A DNA stretch of 64,000 nt, from contig NZ_JAMKMS010000019.1 in assembly GCF_023634655.1 (NCBI RefSeq), positions 19,582 through 83,581 on the forward strand. Direction: 5' to 3'. The notes under the pieces are model-generated. The model worked only from the letters and a program-made list of their open reading frames with translations. It made no database searches and had not been told where the DNA came from. The stretch is from Vibrio methylphosphonaticus (lineage in GTDB: Bacteria > Pseudomonadota > Gammaproteobacteria > Enterobacterales > Vibrionaceae). Below, in pieces: positions 42,295 to 50,872 of this stretch. Position 1 is the stretch's first letter. Each line of letters begins with the position of its first letter. A program made the position numbers and the translations under genes.

Positions 42295-43188
42295 ATGAAT
42301 CAAAAAGATACCAGAAAAGAGACACTTGAATTCAACAAACTCCAAAAACGCCTTAGGAGAAATGTTGGTAATGCCATCATAGATTACAACATGATTGAAG
42401 AGAATGATGTGGTCATGGCATGTATCAGTGGTGGTAAAGACTCATTTGCGATGCTCGATATTTTGTTACGATTGAAAGAAGCGGCGCCAATTCATTTTGA
42501 CGTTGTAGCGGTCAATCTCGATCAGAAACAACCAGGGTTCCCTGAGCACATTTTGCCTGAGTACTTTGAAACATTGAATATTCCTTATTACATTGTTGAT
42601 AAAGATACCTATTCAGTCGTGAAGGAGAAAATCCCTGAAGGTAAAACAACATGTGGCCTATGTTCACGTTTACGCCGCGGCACCTTATATTCGTTTGCAG
42701 AAAAAATTGGTGCGACTAAAATCGCATTGGGTCATCATCTAGACGATATTGTTGAAACTATGTTTTTAAACATGTTCCATGGTGCACGTTTAAAGGCGAT
42801 GCCGCCTAAGCTTCGTTCAGATGATGGTCGTAATGTGGTCATTCGTCCGCTGACGTATTGTCGTGAAGCTGATTTGATCCAGTATGCTGAGCATAAAGAA
42901 TTCCCAATTATTCCGTGTAACCTTTGTGGCTCGCAAGAAAATCTACAGCGCCAAAGTATTAAAGCAATGCTGATTGATTGGGATAAGAAGACCCCCGGTC
43001 GCGTAGAAAAGATTTTCAAGTCGATTCAAAATGTAAGCCCAAGCCAATTAGCGGATAAAGATTTATTTGATTTCGAAAACCTCCCGATTGATAGAGAAGG
43101 AGAGCGCGCTCAATACGGGTTTAACGAAGCGGAAATTTCATCTTCAAACATCGATGAGTCGATGTTTATCAATGTTGCAAATATCTAG
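42295..43188 (+). CDS. ttcA: tRNA 2-thiocytidine(32) synthetase TtcA
   Basis: Cytoplasmic tRNA thiolase, 297 aa, which makes 2-thiocytidine at position 32. PP-loop ISGGKDS (residues 44-50); iron-sulfur/catalytic cysteines C120 and C123 (CGLC) and a further CNLCGSQ motif near residue 211, all conserved. Next to uspE and fnr, as in many Vibrio genomes. Confidence 0.95.
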   Translation: MNQKDTRKETLEFNKLQKRLRRNVGNAIIDYNMIEENDVVMACISGGKDSFAMLDILLRLKEAAPIHFDVVAVNLDQKQPGFPEHILPEYFETLNIPYYIVDKDTYSVVKEKIPEGKTTCGLCSRLRRGTLYSFAEKIGATKIALGHHLDDIVETMFLNMFHGARLKAMPPKLRSDDGRNVVIRPLTYCREADLIQYAEHKEFPIIPCNLCGSQENLQRQSIKAMLIDWDKKTPGRVEKIFKSIQNVSPSQLADKDLFDFENLPIDREGERAQYGFNEAEISSSNIDESMFINVANI

Positions 43189-43234
43189 CGGTCATCAGTG
43201 CTGCCCCTTTCCGGATATGCACTGACGAACAAGC

Positions 43235-43266
43235 AGCAAAAAGCCCCATAAATGGGGCTTTTTGCT
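43235..43266. terminator. Bidirectional terminator between ttcA and uspE
   Basis: 14-bp perfect stem (AGCAAAAAGCCCCA with TGGGGCTTTTTGCT) and a TAAA loop, with T-runs in both directions. Confidence 0.88.
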
Positions 43267-43341
43267 AATGGCCTCTTTTTTTTAACCGCCTCTTTTTGAC
43301 AACGGCTTATGGGTGACCGTATCTAACACTGACTAGTGACC

Positions 43342-44286
43342 TTACTCGTCGTTTGGTGCTAGTGGGCTAATGTAACCATCAGGTTTAAGCGCAAGCACAT
43401 CACAATTAATCTTATCAATCACATGCTCAGCTGTATTACCAATGAAAACAGCAGATAGCCCCGTGCGCCCAGTTGTACCTAAAATAACCATTGCAGCGTC
43501 CAAGCGTTTTGCCACTTCAGGAATAATGTCTTCCGGTAACCCTTGCTCAACGATGGTTTGCTCTTCTGCGTAACCATGTTTTTGACGTAATGCTTTCATC
43601 GCAGTGAGGTGGTGACCTCTTACCGCATCAGTGTAAGTTGCTGGGTCAAACTCCGGCAGTTCTATGGTGATATTAGCGGGAGTTACAGGGTAGGAGTTAA
43701 CCAGATAGCCCGTCGCCCCCAAACGCTCGGTTAAACTATCAAGTTGTTGAATCATGCTATCGTTGAGATCAATATGCGTTGGGTTTTCTGAGCCTACATG
43801 AACGGAAGCTACGATATTGGCGTCGGCTGGCCAGTCAGAGTTTTTCACTAATAACACCGGAGCAGGGCATTTCCTAATAAGGTGCCAATCGGTGGGGGTG
43901 AAAATAACAGACTCTAAGATGTCATGTTTGCGGGTCGCCTTGATAACAATATCGTGACCATCTTCAAATACTTTTTCAATAATGGCAACGTAAGGGCGAT
44001 TGTGCCAAACGACTTTGATTTCCAAATCAAAACTGTCGTCAGTAAATGGGTCAGCAAGTGTTTTCATCCATTCTTCACGCTGCTGAATAACGCCACGTCG
44101 CATGGCATCTCTTTCATCATGGGAAAGCATCGATGTCATGTCATAAGAAAAATCATAAATAGAGAGAAAAAACGATATCCGACTTCTTGAGCGGCTTTTC
44201 TTTGCAAGCTGTACAGCACGAACAAGAGCAGGTTGCTCTTCGCTATTTAAATTAGCAACGACGAGAATGTTATTGTATATGCTCAT
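43342..44286 (-). CDS. uspE: Universal stress protein E
   Basis: Cytoplasmic tandem universal-stress protein of 314 aa made of two Usp domains (about residues 1-150 and 155-305). The second carries the nucleotide-loop-like ILGTTGRTGLSAVFIGNTAEHVI. E. coli UspE is also a two-domain protein encoded beside fnr. A TTACCA-AAA-TGGTAA palindrome lies 10 bp upstream of the start (44296-44310). Confidence 0.94.
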   Translation of the reverse strand: MSIYNNILVVANLNSEEQPALVRAVQLAKKSRSRSRISFFLSIYDFSYDMTSMLSHDERDAMRRGVIQQREEWMKTLADPFTDDSFDLEIKVVWHNRPYVAIIEKVFEDGHDIVIKATRKHDILESVIFTPTDWHLIRKCPAPVLLVKNSDWPADANIVASVHVGSENPTHIDLNDSMIQQLDSLTERLGATGYLVNSYPVTPANITIELPEFDPATYTDAVRGHHLTAMKALRQKHGYAEEQTIVEQGLPEDIIPEVAKRLDAAMVILGTTGRTGLSAVFIGNTAEHVIDKINCDVLALKPDGYISPLAPNDE

Positions 44287-44384
44287 AGAGTCTCCTTACC
44301 AAAATGGTAACTTCGTTCACTTAACTTTAGCGCACTTAGGAGAATCTTTTTAGAGAAAGTAAGGGGTTAGGGGAAGAAATTTGA

Positions 44385-44406
44385 AGTGGCTCATCAAAGA
44401 GCCACT
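44385..44406. terminator. Hairpin downstream of fnr
   Basis: AGTGGCTC (44385-44392) pairs with GAGCCACT (44399-44406); loop of six bases. Weak U-tract on the minus strand. Confidence 0.5.
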
Positions 44407-44433
44407 ATATTAAGCAACAAAGTAAGCGAAAGA

Positions 44434-45180
44434 CTACTCTTTAGATACGCCAGCCATTTCCATCAACGCGTCATGGTCGATAATGGTGATGTACTTGCCT
44501 TTTACACTTAGGACTTCTGACTTTTGAAAGCGACCGAGTAGACGACTGATCGTTTCTACGGTTAAGCCCAGATAATTACCAATATCGCCTCGAGTCATAG
44601 TCAGGCGAAATTCTCTTGGGCTAAAGCCGCGTTGAGAGAAGCGCGTAGATAGGTTATAAAGAAAAGCCGCAAGACGTTCTTCAGCATTTTTCTTTGACAA
44701 CAAGAGGATCATCTCTTGGTCACCTTTAATTTCATTCGACATCAAACGCATGATTTGCTGACGTAACTTAGGCATTTTGCCCGAAAGGTCGTCTAAGATT
44801 TCATACGGTATTTCACATACCATTGATGTTTCTAGTGCTTGAGCAAAACTTGGGTGCTCATCGTCAGTGATAGCATCAAATCCGACGAGGTCGCCAGCTA
44901 AATGAAAAGCAGTAATCTGTTCATCACCTTGCTCTGTAATGGTGTAACTTTTAATAGTTCCAGAGCGAATAGCATAAAGAGACTTTAGTTCATCGCCAGC
45001 TTTAAACAGCTCTTGACCCTTTTGAAAGGGTTTTTTACGTTCAATAATTTGATCAAGTTGATCCAGCTCTGCTTCATTCAAAGTGAACGGAATACACAGT
45101 TGACTAATACTACAATCTTGACAATGGATGGCACAGCCACCTGATTGAATTCGTTTTGCTGCAGGTTTTTCAGAAATCAT
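44434..45180 (-). CDS. fnr: Oxygen-sensing transcription regulator FNR
   Basis: Global anaerobic regulator, 248 aa. The oxygen-labile [4Fe-4S] cluster ligands are all present, at C20, C23, C29 and C122, the same numbers as in E. coli FNR, plus an extra C16. A CRP-like cAMP-binding fold follows, and the C-terminal helix-turn-helix contains the FNR recognition helix (LTVETISRLLGRFQ). A perfect FNR box lies 17 bases upstream of the start, implying autoregulation. Its neighbours are the cbb3 oxidase genes it normally controls. Confidence 0.96.
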   Translation of the reverse strand: MISEKPAAKRIQSGGCAIHCQDCSISQLCIPFTLNEAELDQLDQIIERKKPFQKGQELFKAGDELKSLYAIRSGTIKSYTITEQGDEQITAFHLAGDLVGFDAITDDEHPSFAQALETSMVCEIPYEILDDLSGKMPKLRQQIMRLMSNEIKGDQEMILLLSKKNAEERLAAFLYNLSTRFSQRGFSPREFRLTMTRGDIGNYLGLTVETISRLLGRFQKSEVLSVKGKYITIIDHDALMEMAGVSKE

Positions 45181-45196
45181 AACAACCTATCACTAT

Positions 45197-45210
45197 TTGA
45201 TGTACATCAA
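45197..45210. promoter_or_regulatory. Perfect FNR box upstream of fnr
   Basis: TTGATGTACATCAA matches the palindromic FNR consensus TTGAT-N4-ATCAA exactly, 17 bp before the fnr ATG. The position so close to the gene suggests negative autoregulation. Confidence 0.85.
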
Positions 45211-45271
45211 TATTTTATCATTCCTTACCTCTAAAGGGTAGCTAAAAAATCAATGATAAAACAATCATCTA

Positions 45272-45946
45272 TTAGTTTGCGTTAAAAATAGTCACCGCAT
45301 CGTAACCTGTATATAAGCCATATATCAGTATGGAAAATGCGGCTATATTACGAAATTTAGCTGAATTTTGCAGGGATTGTAGTTTAGCAGCGCTGCTGCC
45401 TACTAACAGCATGGCGGGTAGAGTGCCTAAACCAAATGCAAGCATCGTCATCGCGCCACCGAGTGCACTTCCCGAGACGGCAGCCCACGTAAGCGTTGAA
45501 TAAACCAGCCCACATGGTAGCCAACCCCAAAGGAACCCAAATGGGATAGCGTAACTTGAATGTTTAAGAGGAAGGAGCTTGTTCGCGAGAGGTGAAATAC
45601 TCTTCCATAATAGCTGCCCCAATTTTTCCACTTTCAATAGACCATTCCACCAACGCCCAACGTAGAGCGCGAGTAAGATCATGAAAAGTGCGGCTAGTAT
45701 TCGTAACAACGATAGCGCATGGTTAAATTGAGATAACGTTGCAATCCCTGCAATCATTCCGCCTACCACACTACCGATCATTACGTAGCTAATCAATCGA
45801 CCGAGATTGTAGTTTATGATGAGTAAGGTAGGGGTATTATGCGGTTGCCCAATAGATAACAACGACGCTATGCCACCGCACATTCCCATACAGTGGCCCG
45901 CGCCTAATAGACCGATGGTAAAAGCGCCTAAAAGATCAAGAGTCAC
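45272..45946 (-). CDS. TauE/SafE-like membrane protein of the cco locus
   Basis: A 224-aa inner-membrane protein with about six TM helices, belonging to the COG2836-type group (called sulfite exporter TauE/SafE-like) constantly found after ccoS. The N-terminal GAGHCMGMCGG carries His/Met/Cys residues suited to copper binding, which fits a role in cbb3 metallation. The start is GTG at 45946 and overlaps ccoS by 11 bp. Confidence 0.85.
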   Translation of the reverse strand: MTLDLLGAFTIGLLGAGHCMGMCGGIASLLSIGQPHNTPTLLIINYNLGRLISYVMIGSVVGGMIAGIATLSQFNHALSLLRILAALFMILLALYVGRWWNGLLKVEKLGQLLWKSISPLANKLLPLKHSSYAIPFGFLWGWLPCGLVYSTLTWAAVSGSALGGAMTMLAFGLGTLPAMLLVGSSAAKLQSLQNSAKFRNIAAFSILIYGLYTGYDAVTIFNAN

Positions 45947-46127
45947 GTTGATCTTCTTCTTTTTTGTTTGGCTCTGTTTCTGTTGTCACATCTTCATCAA
46001 AGAGAATGTTGTGCCCTTGACGCTCCAAATCTTCAAACTGTTCACTTTTAACGGCCCAGAGAAAGATGCCAACAGCCACGCAGACAAGTACGATAGCGAT
46101 AGGGATTAATATATACAGACTTTCCAT
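45936..46127 (-). CDS. ccoS: cbb3 oxidase maturation protein CcoS
   Basis: A 63-aa single-TM protein (SLYILIPIAIVLVCVAVGIFLWAVKSEQFEDLERQG), the standard CcoS signature, required for cofactor insertion into cbb3 oxidase. It starts one base after the ccoI stop region. Confidence 0.92.
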   Translation of the reverse strand: MESLYILIPIAIVLVCVAVGIFLWAVKSEQFEDLERQGHNILFDEDVTTETEPNKKEEDQRDS

Positions 46128-46128
46128 G

Positions 46129-48513
46129 CTATTGGTCTTCTTTTAGTAAACGTAGCGAGTTAGAGACAACGATAATCGAGCTTGCGGACATACCGACAAC
46201 AGCTACATACGGCGCGACCAGTCCAGCTACGGCAAGAGGAAGAATCAGTAGATTATATCCCAAAGACCACGCTAAGTTCTCTCTAATAATCTTTCGTGTC
46301 TGAATTGCCAGTTTACGGGCGGCTAATAGTCGGTCTAAACGATCGCTAAGTAGCACCAAGTCCGCTGAGGCTTTGGCCACATCTGTACCCCCGCCCATCG
46401 CGACAGAAAGGTGTGCACCTGCAAGCGTAGGGGCATCGTTAATGCCATCACCAATCATTAACGTAACATCGTTGCCATCGACCGTATTCAGGAACGCTAG
46501 TTTATCGCTTGGGGACGCACTAGCCACAATAGAAGAAATGCCAATTTCTTGTGCTACAGGCGCTGCATTCGCTAATGTATCACCGGTAAGAAGAGTGGTT
46601 TTCACACCCGCTAAGTGCATTTGTTCAATGAAGTCTTTGGCTTCTTTTCGAATTGGATCTCGGTAATTAAAACTTGCGATGTGTTGACCATTTAACGACA
46701 AGTAAACGGTGTTCTTGGCGTCATCTGTTCGACCTAAAACAAACTGAGCGTTACCGATTTTGATTTGCGCATTATTCCACTGTCCTGTGAGCCCAGAACC
46801 GATGACGTTTTCTACCTGTGTTACTTGAGTATCGGTTTCACAAGCAGGTATCTGTTCATTGTAAACCTTAAAGGCGCGCGCAATAGGGTGGTTAGCATGA
46901 CTTTCTAGCGATGCGGCTAATGAAAGAACTACGGCTTCAGAGTACTCACCAAAAAGGGTAGTCTTTGATATTTCGATGTCGCCATGTGTAAGTGTTCCAG
47001 TTTTATCAACAATTAGGTGATTAACTTTGCACAAGGTTTCGAATACGTGACCACGGCGAGATAAAATGCCTAGAGACCCCATCCTAGAACTTGAACACGT
47101 AATTGCAGTAGGTGTAGCAAGGGATAGCGCACAAGGGCAGGTTGCAACTAGTACGGACAACATTATCCAGAACGCGTCGTCAGGCTTACTTTGATGCCAG
47201 TAAAACCAAGTAAGTGCAGCAATAATTAGAATAATCGCGACGAAATATCGCGCGACAATGTCAGCTATTTCAGCAATTTTAGGTTTGCTTAACTGCGCTT
47301 CATCTTGTAATCGTACAATGCTTGAAATCATAGAGTCAGCTTTGCTGCAGCGGACTTCAAGATCAAACGCTTCGTCACCGTTTAATGTGCCAGCGTAAAC
47401 GGTATCATGTTGATGTTTTACGACAGGCAAAGACTCACCTGTGAGCATTGATTCGTCAACATGAATCCGACCGTTTAAAACAACGCCGTCAGCTGGGATA
47501 TGTTCTCCGGGCAAAACACGGACTTGATCACCTACTTGCAATGACTTAACGGGGATCTGTTCTCCATCTAGCGTTATGGCAATAGCTGGAATGAGCTTCA
47601 GAAGGTTGCCGCTGGCTGCTGCTGCCTTGCGTCGTGCACGCATCTCAAGGTAACGACCAACCAATAAAAAGAAGGTAAACATTGAGATAGATTCAAAAAA
47701 CACTTCTCCTTGCTCAGTTACCGTCGCCACTAAACTTGCGACATATGCAAAAATTAGTGCGATAGAAACCGGAACATCCATGCCCAGCGTTCGACCCTTT
47801 AAGCTTCGCCATGCATTCAAATAGAAGGGGAGTGCGGAATACAGTAAAACTGGGGTAGCAAATATTAAGCTCACCCAACGGAAGTAATTTTTGAACTCTG
47901 GCTCTAAGCTGCCGAAAACCTCTAAATAAAGTGCTACAGCCAACATCATGACTTGCATAGTCGCCAACCCGGCGATCCCAAGTCGATAGAGATACTGCTT
48001 CATAGTTTGGTGATAGGCGGCTTCTTGTTTATCCGCCTCGAATGGCGCGGCTTTGTAACCTAACTCATGGATCGCAGACAAAAGAGTACTGAGTTTGGTT
48101 TGAGTACTATCCCATTTTAAAATTGCACGATTGGTCGTGGTGTTGACACGAATGGAGAGCATACCTGACTCGGTGGACATTCGTTTCTCAATAAGCCAAG
48201 CACAAGCGGCGCATGACACACCTTCAATCGAGAGAGTAACTTCTTTCTCATCCTCTTGACTACGGACAAACTCGCCTTGTATGTCTTCATTGTCGTAATG
48301 GATGAGCGCTTTTAATTGTTCTGGTACTAAGTCGGCTTTTTCCGCAGGTGCGGTGCGGTACTGGTAATAAGATACCAGTCCGCTATCAACGATGGTTTGC
48401 GCCACACTCTCACAGCCTGGACAGCACATGTCCCGGTCTTCATCGAGAATGTGTACGCAAAAATTCGTGTTGGCTGGTACTTCTTCACCGCAGTGATAAC
48501 ACGATTTACACAT
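46129..48513 (-). CDS. ccoI: Copper-transporting P-type ATPase CcoI
   Basis: A 794-aa P1B-type ATPase exporting copper for cbb3 assembly. N-terminal cysteine-rich zinc-ribbon-like segment (CYHCGEEVP...MCCPGCESV), one heavy-metal-associated domain with CAAC, and eight TM helices. The ion-site motif is TCPCALSLATPTA; also present are TGES, DKTGTLT and GDGINDAPTLAGAHLSVAM. All catalytic motifs are intact. It sits between ccoH and ccoS in the conserved order. Confidence 0.95.
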   Translation of the reverse strand: MCKSCYHCGEEVPANTNFCVHILDEDRDMCCPGCESVAQTIVDSGLVSYYQYRTAPAEKADLVPEQLKALIHYDNEDIQGEFVRSQEDEKEVTLSIEGVSCAACAWLIEKRMSTESGMLSIRVNTTTNRAILKWDSTQTKLSTLLSAIHELGYKAAPFEADKQEAAYHQTMKQYLYRLGIAGLATMQVMMLAVALYLEVFGSLEPEFKNYFRWVSLIFATPVLLYSALPFYLNAWRSLKGRTLGMDVPVSIALIFAYVASLVATVTEQGEVFFESISMFTFFLLVGRYLEMRARRKAAAASGNLLKLIPAIAITLDGEQIPVKSLQVGDQVRVLPGEHIPADGVVLNGRIHVDESMLTGESLPVVKHQHDTVYAGTLNGDEAFDLEVRCSKADSMISSIVRLQDEAQLSKPKIAEIADIVARYFVAIILIIAALTWFYWHQSKPDDAFWIMLSVLVATCPCALSLATPTAITCSSSRMGSLGILSRRGHVFETLCKVNHLIVDKTGTLTHGDIEISKTTLFGEYSEAVVLSLAASLESHANHPIARAFKVYNEQIPACETDTQVTQVENVIGSGLTGQWNNAQIKIGNAQFVLGRTDDAKNTVYLSLNGQHIASFNYRDPIRKEAKDFIEQMHLAGVKTTLLTGDTLANAAPVAQEIGISSIVASASPSDKLAFLNTVDGNDVTLMIGDGINDAPTLAGAHLSVAMGGGTDVAKASADLVLLSDRLDRLLAARKLAIQTRKIIRENLAWSLGYNLLILPLAVAGLVAPYVAVVGMSASSIIVVSNSLRLLKEDQ

Positions 48514-48515
48514 AG

Positions 48516-48992
48516 TTAGTCTATTAATACTGGATCAGAGGAAGGGAAGGTAACACGGCCTTGAATCATCCACGCTTTATCATGTGGTTGCAATTCAACA
48601 AACCAAGGTCCCTGCATATCATGGTCAAGGGTTAATCGGTACGTACCCTTTGCATCGGCAGTTAACAGTTTTTCAAAATCTTGGTCTGGTAAAGTACGAT
48701 GCGTAAACGTGGTAGTCAACGCAGGAAAGTTATCCAATTCACCTTTATCAAAAGCGATAAGAATGACGTTTTTATCAGACGAGATAGAGGCATTGAGTTG
48801 GAGATCACGGGCAACATTGACTTTAGTAATATCAACGTTAATCCCTTTGCCTTTTTTATAGTAATCCTCAGCGACTAGGTCTACAGAGTTTTGGGAAAAA
48901 ATTAGTACCACATAGAGCGTACCAACAACAACAGAGAGTGGCAACGCGATTAGAAACCACGGCCAGAATTGTTTATACCAAGGCTTTACCAT
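48516..48992 (-). CDS. ccoH: cbb3 assembly protein CcoH (FixH family)
   Basis: A 158-aa protein with one N-terminal TM (FWPWFLIALPLSVVVGTLYVVLIF) followed by VAEDYYKKGKGINVDITK, the FixH/CcoH hallmark, and a periplasmic beta domain. Assembly factor for cbb3 oxidase. It lies 2 bp before ccoI and follows the structural operon across a terminator. Confidence 0.92.
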   Translation of the reverse strand: MVKPWYKQFWPWFLIALPLSVVVGTLYVVLIFSQNSVDLVAEDYYKKGKGINVDITKVNVARDLQLNASISSDKNVILIAFDKGELDNFPALTTTFTHRTLPDQDFEKLLTADAKGTYRLTLDHDMQGPWFVELQPHDKAWMIQGRVTFPSSDPVLID

Positions 48993-49045
48993 AAAAAAGT
49001 TCTCAACAGCTGACTAAGAAAGAGATTATAAATTATCTAGAAAAG

Positions 49046-49067
49046 ACAGCCCCTTACAAGGGGCTGT
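49046..49067 (-). terminator. Terminator after ccoNOQP
   Basis: ACAGCCCCTT (49046-49055) pairs with AAGGGGCTGT (49058-49067). On the minus strand a T-run (CTTTTCT) follows. Separates ccoNOQP from ccoHIS. Confidence 0.78.
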
Positions 49068-49081
49068 TATTGAAATGTTAC

Positions 49082-50056
49082 TTATTTTTCAGAATTGCTT
49101 AGGCTCCAGACATAGGCAGATACAAGTTGAACTTTTTCTTCACCTAAAATGTCTTTCCAAGCTGGCATTACGCCTGAACGACCGTTCATAACGGTTTCAG
49201 TCACGTCTGCACGAGAGTCGCCAAATAACCAATCTTGATCGGTCAAGTCTGGTGCGCCAACAGCAGGGTTACCCTTACCATCAGTACCGTGACAAGCTGC
49301 ACAGACAACGAAGCGTGATTTACCCGCTTCTGCTTCACGAGCATTGACTTTACGTCCAGATAAGCTGAGCGTATAGCTAACCACTTCGCGAACACCGTCT
49401 TCACCTAATGCATCTTTCCAACCTGGCATTTGACCAATACGACCATGCATAATGGTCGTAACGATAGCCTGAGGCTCACCACCATATAACCACGCGTTGT
49501 CGGTTAGATTAGGGAAGCCTTTCTGACCACGAGCTGATGAACCATGACACTGAGAACAGTTTTGCAAGAACAAACGTTGGCCGACTTTGATCGCTTCGTT
49601 GTCAGCCGCAATTTCCGGAATAGGGCGTAAACCACCATCCGACGTTTTTGCTAAACGGTTAAATGCTTCACCAAAGTAAGCTTCTGCATCACCAAGTTCT
49701 TTCGCATATTGATCCAATTGCTTGTTGGCAGTCGATGCCGCTACAGACGCTCTTGACTCTTCAATTGACTGTACGTTCTGGTCTGAACTTGTCCAGCCCA
49801 ATAGACCTTTAAAGTTACCAAGACCTGGGTACAGTGCCAAATAAATCGCAGAGAAAACAAACGTACCAATGAACAAATATGTCCACCATTTCGGTAGCGG
49901 GTTGTTTAGCTCACGAATACCATCGTATTCGTGACCCATGTCAGCACCTTCTTCGACGCCCATTTTGTCACGTAGACACCAGATGAGTAGGGCAGCACAA
50001 CCAACCAACGTACCGATAGTGATGACAATAATGAATAGACTCCAAAATGTAGTCAT
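49082..50056 (-). CDS. ccoP: cbb3 cytochrome oxidase diheme subunit CcoP
   Basis: Membrane-anchored diheme cytochrome c of 324 aa with two N-terminal TM helices and two periplasmic heme sites, CSQCHGSS and CAACHGTD, each with a later Met ligand (GQMPGW; GVMPAW). It relays electrons to CcoO/CcoN. Its ATG overlaps the ccoQ stop by one base. Confidence 0.95.
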   Translation of the reverse strand: MTTFWSLFIIVITIGTLVGCAALLIWCLRDKMGVEEGADMGHEYDGIRELNNPLPKWWTYLFIGTFVFSAIYLALYPGLGNFKGLLGWTSSDQNVQSIEESRASVAASTANKQLDQYAKELGDAEAYFGEAFNRLAKTSDGGLRPIPEIAADNEAIKVGQRLFLQNCSQCHGSSARGQKGFPNLTDNAWLYGGEPQAIVTTIMHGRIGQMPGWKDALGEDGVREVVSYTLSLSGRKVNAREAEAGKSRFVVCAACHGTDGKGNPAVGAPDLTDQDWLFGDSRADVTETVMNGRSGVMPAWKDILGEEKVQLVSAYVWSLSNSEK

Positions 50057-50229
50057 TATTTAATCACTCCTTCTTTTTCGGAGGCAGTTGGTTGTTCATC
50101 AGCAAAGACTAAGTTTGCTGCTTCATCAAACCGGCTTTTGCGGTTTTTACCGTAAGCCCACCAAACAATACCAATAAAACAACCGAACAAAACTACGGTC
50201 CAAATACTGTGAATAGTACCGATATCCAT
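50056..50229 (-). CDS. ccoQ: cbb3 oxidase small subunit CcoQ
   Basis: Small gene found by translating the gap between ccoO and ccoP. It encodes 57 residues beginning MDIGTIHSIWTVVLFGCFIG, with one TM helix, then WWAYGKNRKSRFDEAANLVF, the CcoQ/FixQ pattern. AGGAGG lies seven bases before the ATG. It stabilises the oxidase complex. Confidence 0.95.
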   Translation of the reverse strand: MDIGTIHSIWTVVLFGCFIGIVWWAYGKNRKSRFDEAANLVFADEQPTASEKEGVIK

Positions 50230-50239
50230 AATTTCCTCC

Positions 50240-50860
50240 TTATTTCATCGCGTGGCCAAGAGACTGAAGATAAGCAATGATGGCATCCATCTCTGTCTTA
50301 CCTTTTACATCGCTCTCAGCGCTCGCAATTTGCTCATCCGTGTACGGAACACCAAATTGATTACGGAAGATTTCAAGTTTCTTCTGTGTCAATTTACCGT
50401 CCAACTCGTTTTCCGCCAACCAAGGGAAGCCTGGCATGTTGGATTCTGGAACCAATTCACGTGGATCAATTAAGTGAACACGATGCCATTCATCAGAATA
50501 ACGATCGCCAACACGGGCAAGATCAGGTCCAGTACGTTTTGAACCCCAAAGGAAAGGATGTTCCCAAACACTTTCACCAGCAACAGAGTAGTGACCGTAG
50601 CGCTCTGTTTCTGAACGGAACGGACGAATCATTTGGCTGTGACATACGTTACAACCTTCACGGATGTAAATGTCGCGACCTTCCATCTCTAGTGCGCTGT
50701 AAACACGTAAGTTTTTCACCGGTTCTGTTGTTTGCTTCTGGAACATTAGTGGCACAATCTCAACGAGAGCACCTAAACTAATGGCGAAAACAATCAAAAT
50801 AGCCAGCAAGCCTACGTTGCGTTCAACGATTTCATGGCGATTTTTCGAATTTGAACTCAT
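50240..50860 (-). CDS. ccoO: cbb3 cytochrome oxidase monoheme subunit CcoO
   Basis: A 206-aa membrane-anchored cytochrome c with one N-terminal TM, one heme site CNVCHSQM and later Met ligands (ESNMPGFPWL). It is the electron-transfer subunit between CcoP and CcoN and lies 12 bp after ccoN. Confidence 0.95.
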   Translation of the reverse strand: MSSNSKNRHEIVERNVGLLAILIVFAISLGALVEIVPLMFQKQTTEPVKNLRVYSALEMEGRDIYIREGCNVCHSQMIRPFRSETERYGHYSVAGESVWEHPFLWGSKRTGPDLARVGDRYSDEWHRVHLIDPRELVPESNMPGFPWLAENELDGKLTQKKLEIFRNQFGVPYTDEQIASAESDVKGKTEMDAIIAYLQSLGHAMK

Positions 50861-50872
50861 TCTCTAATCTCC

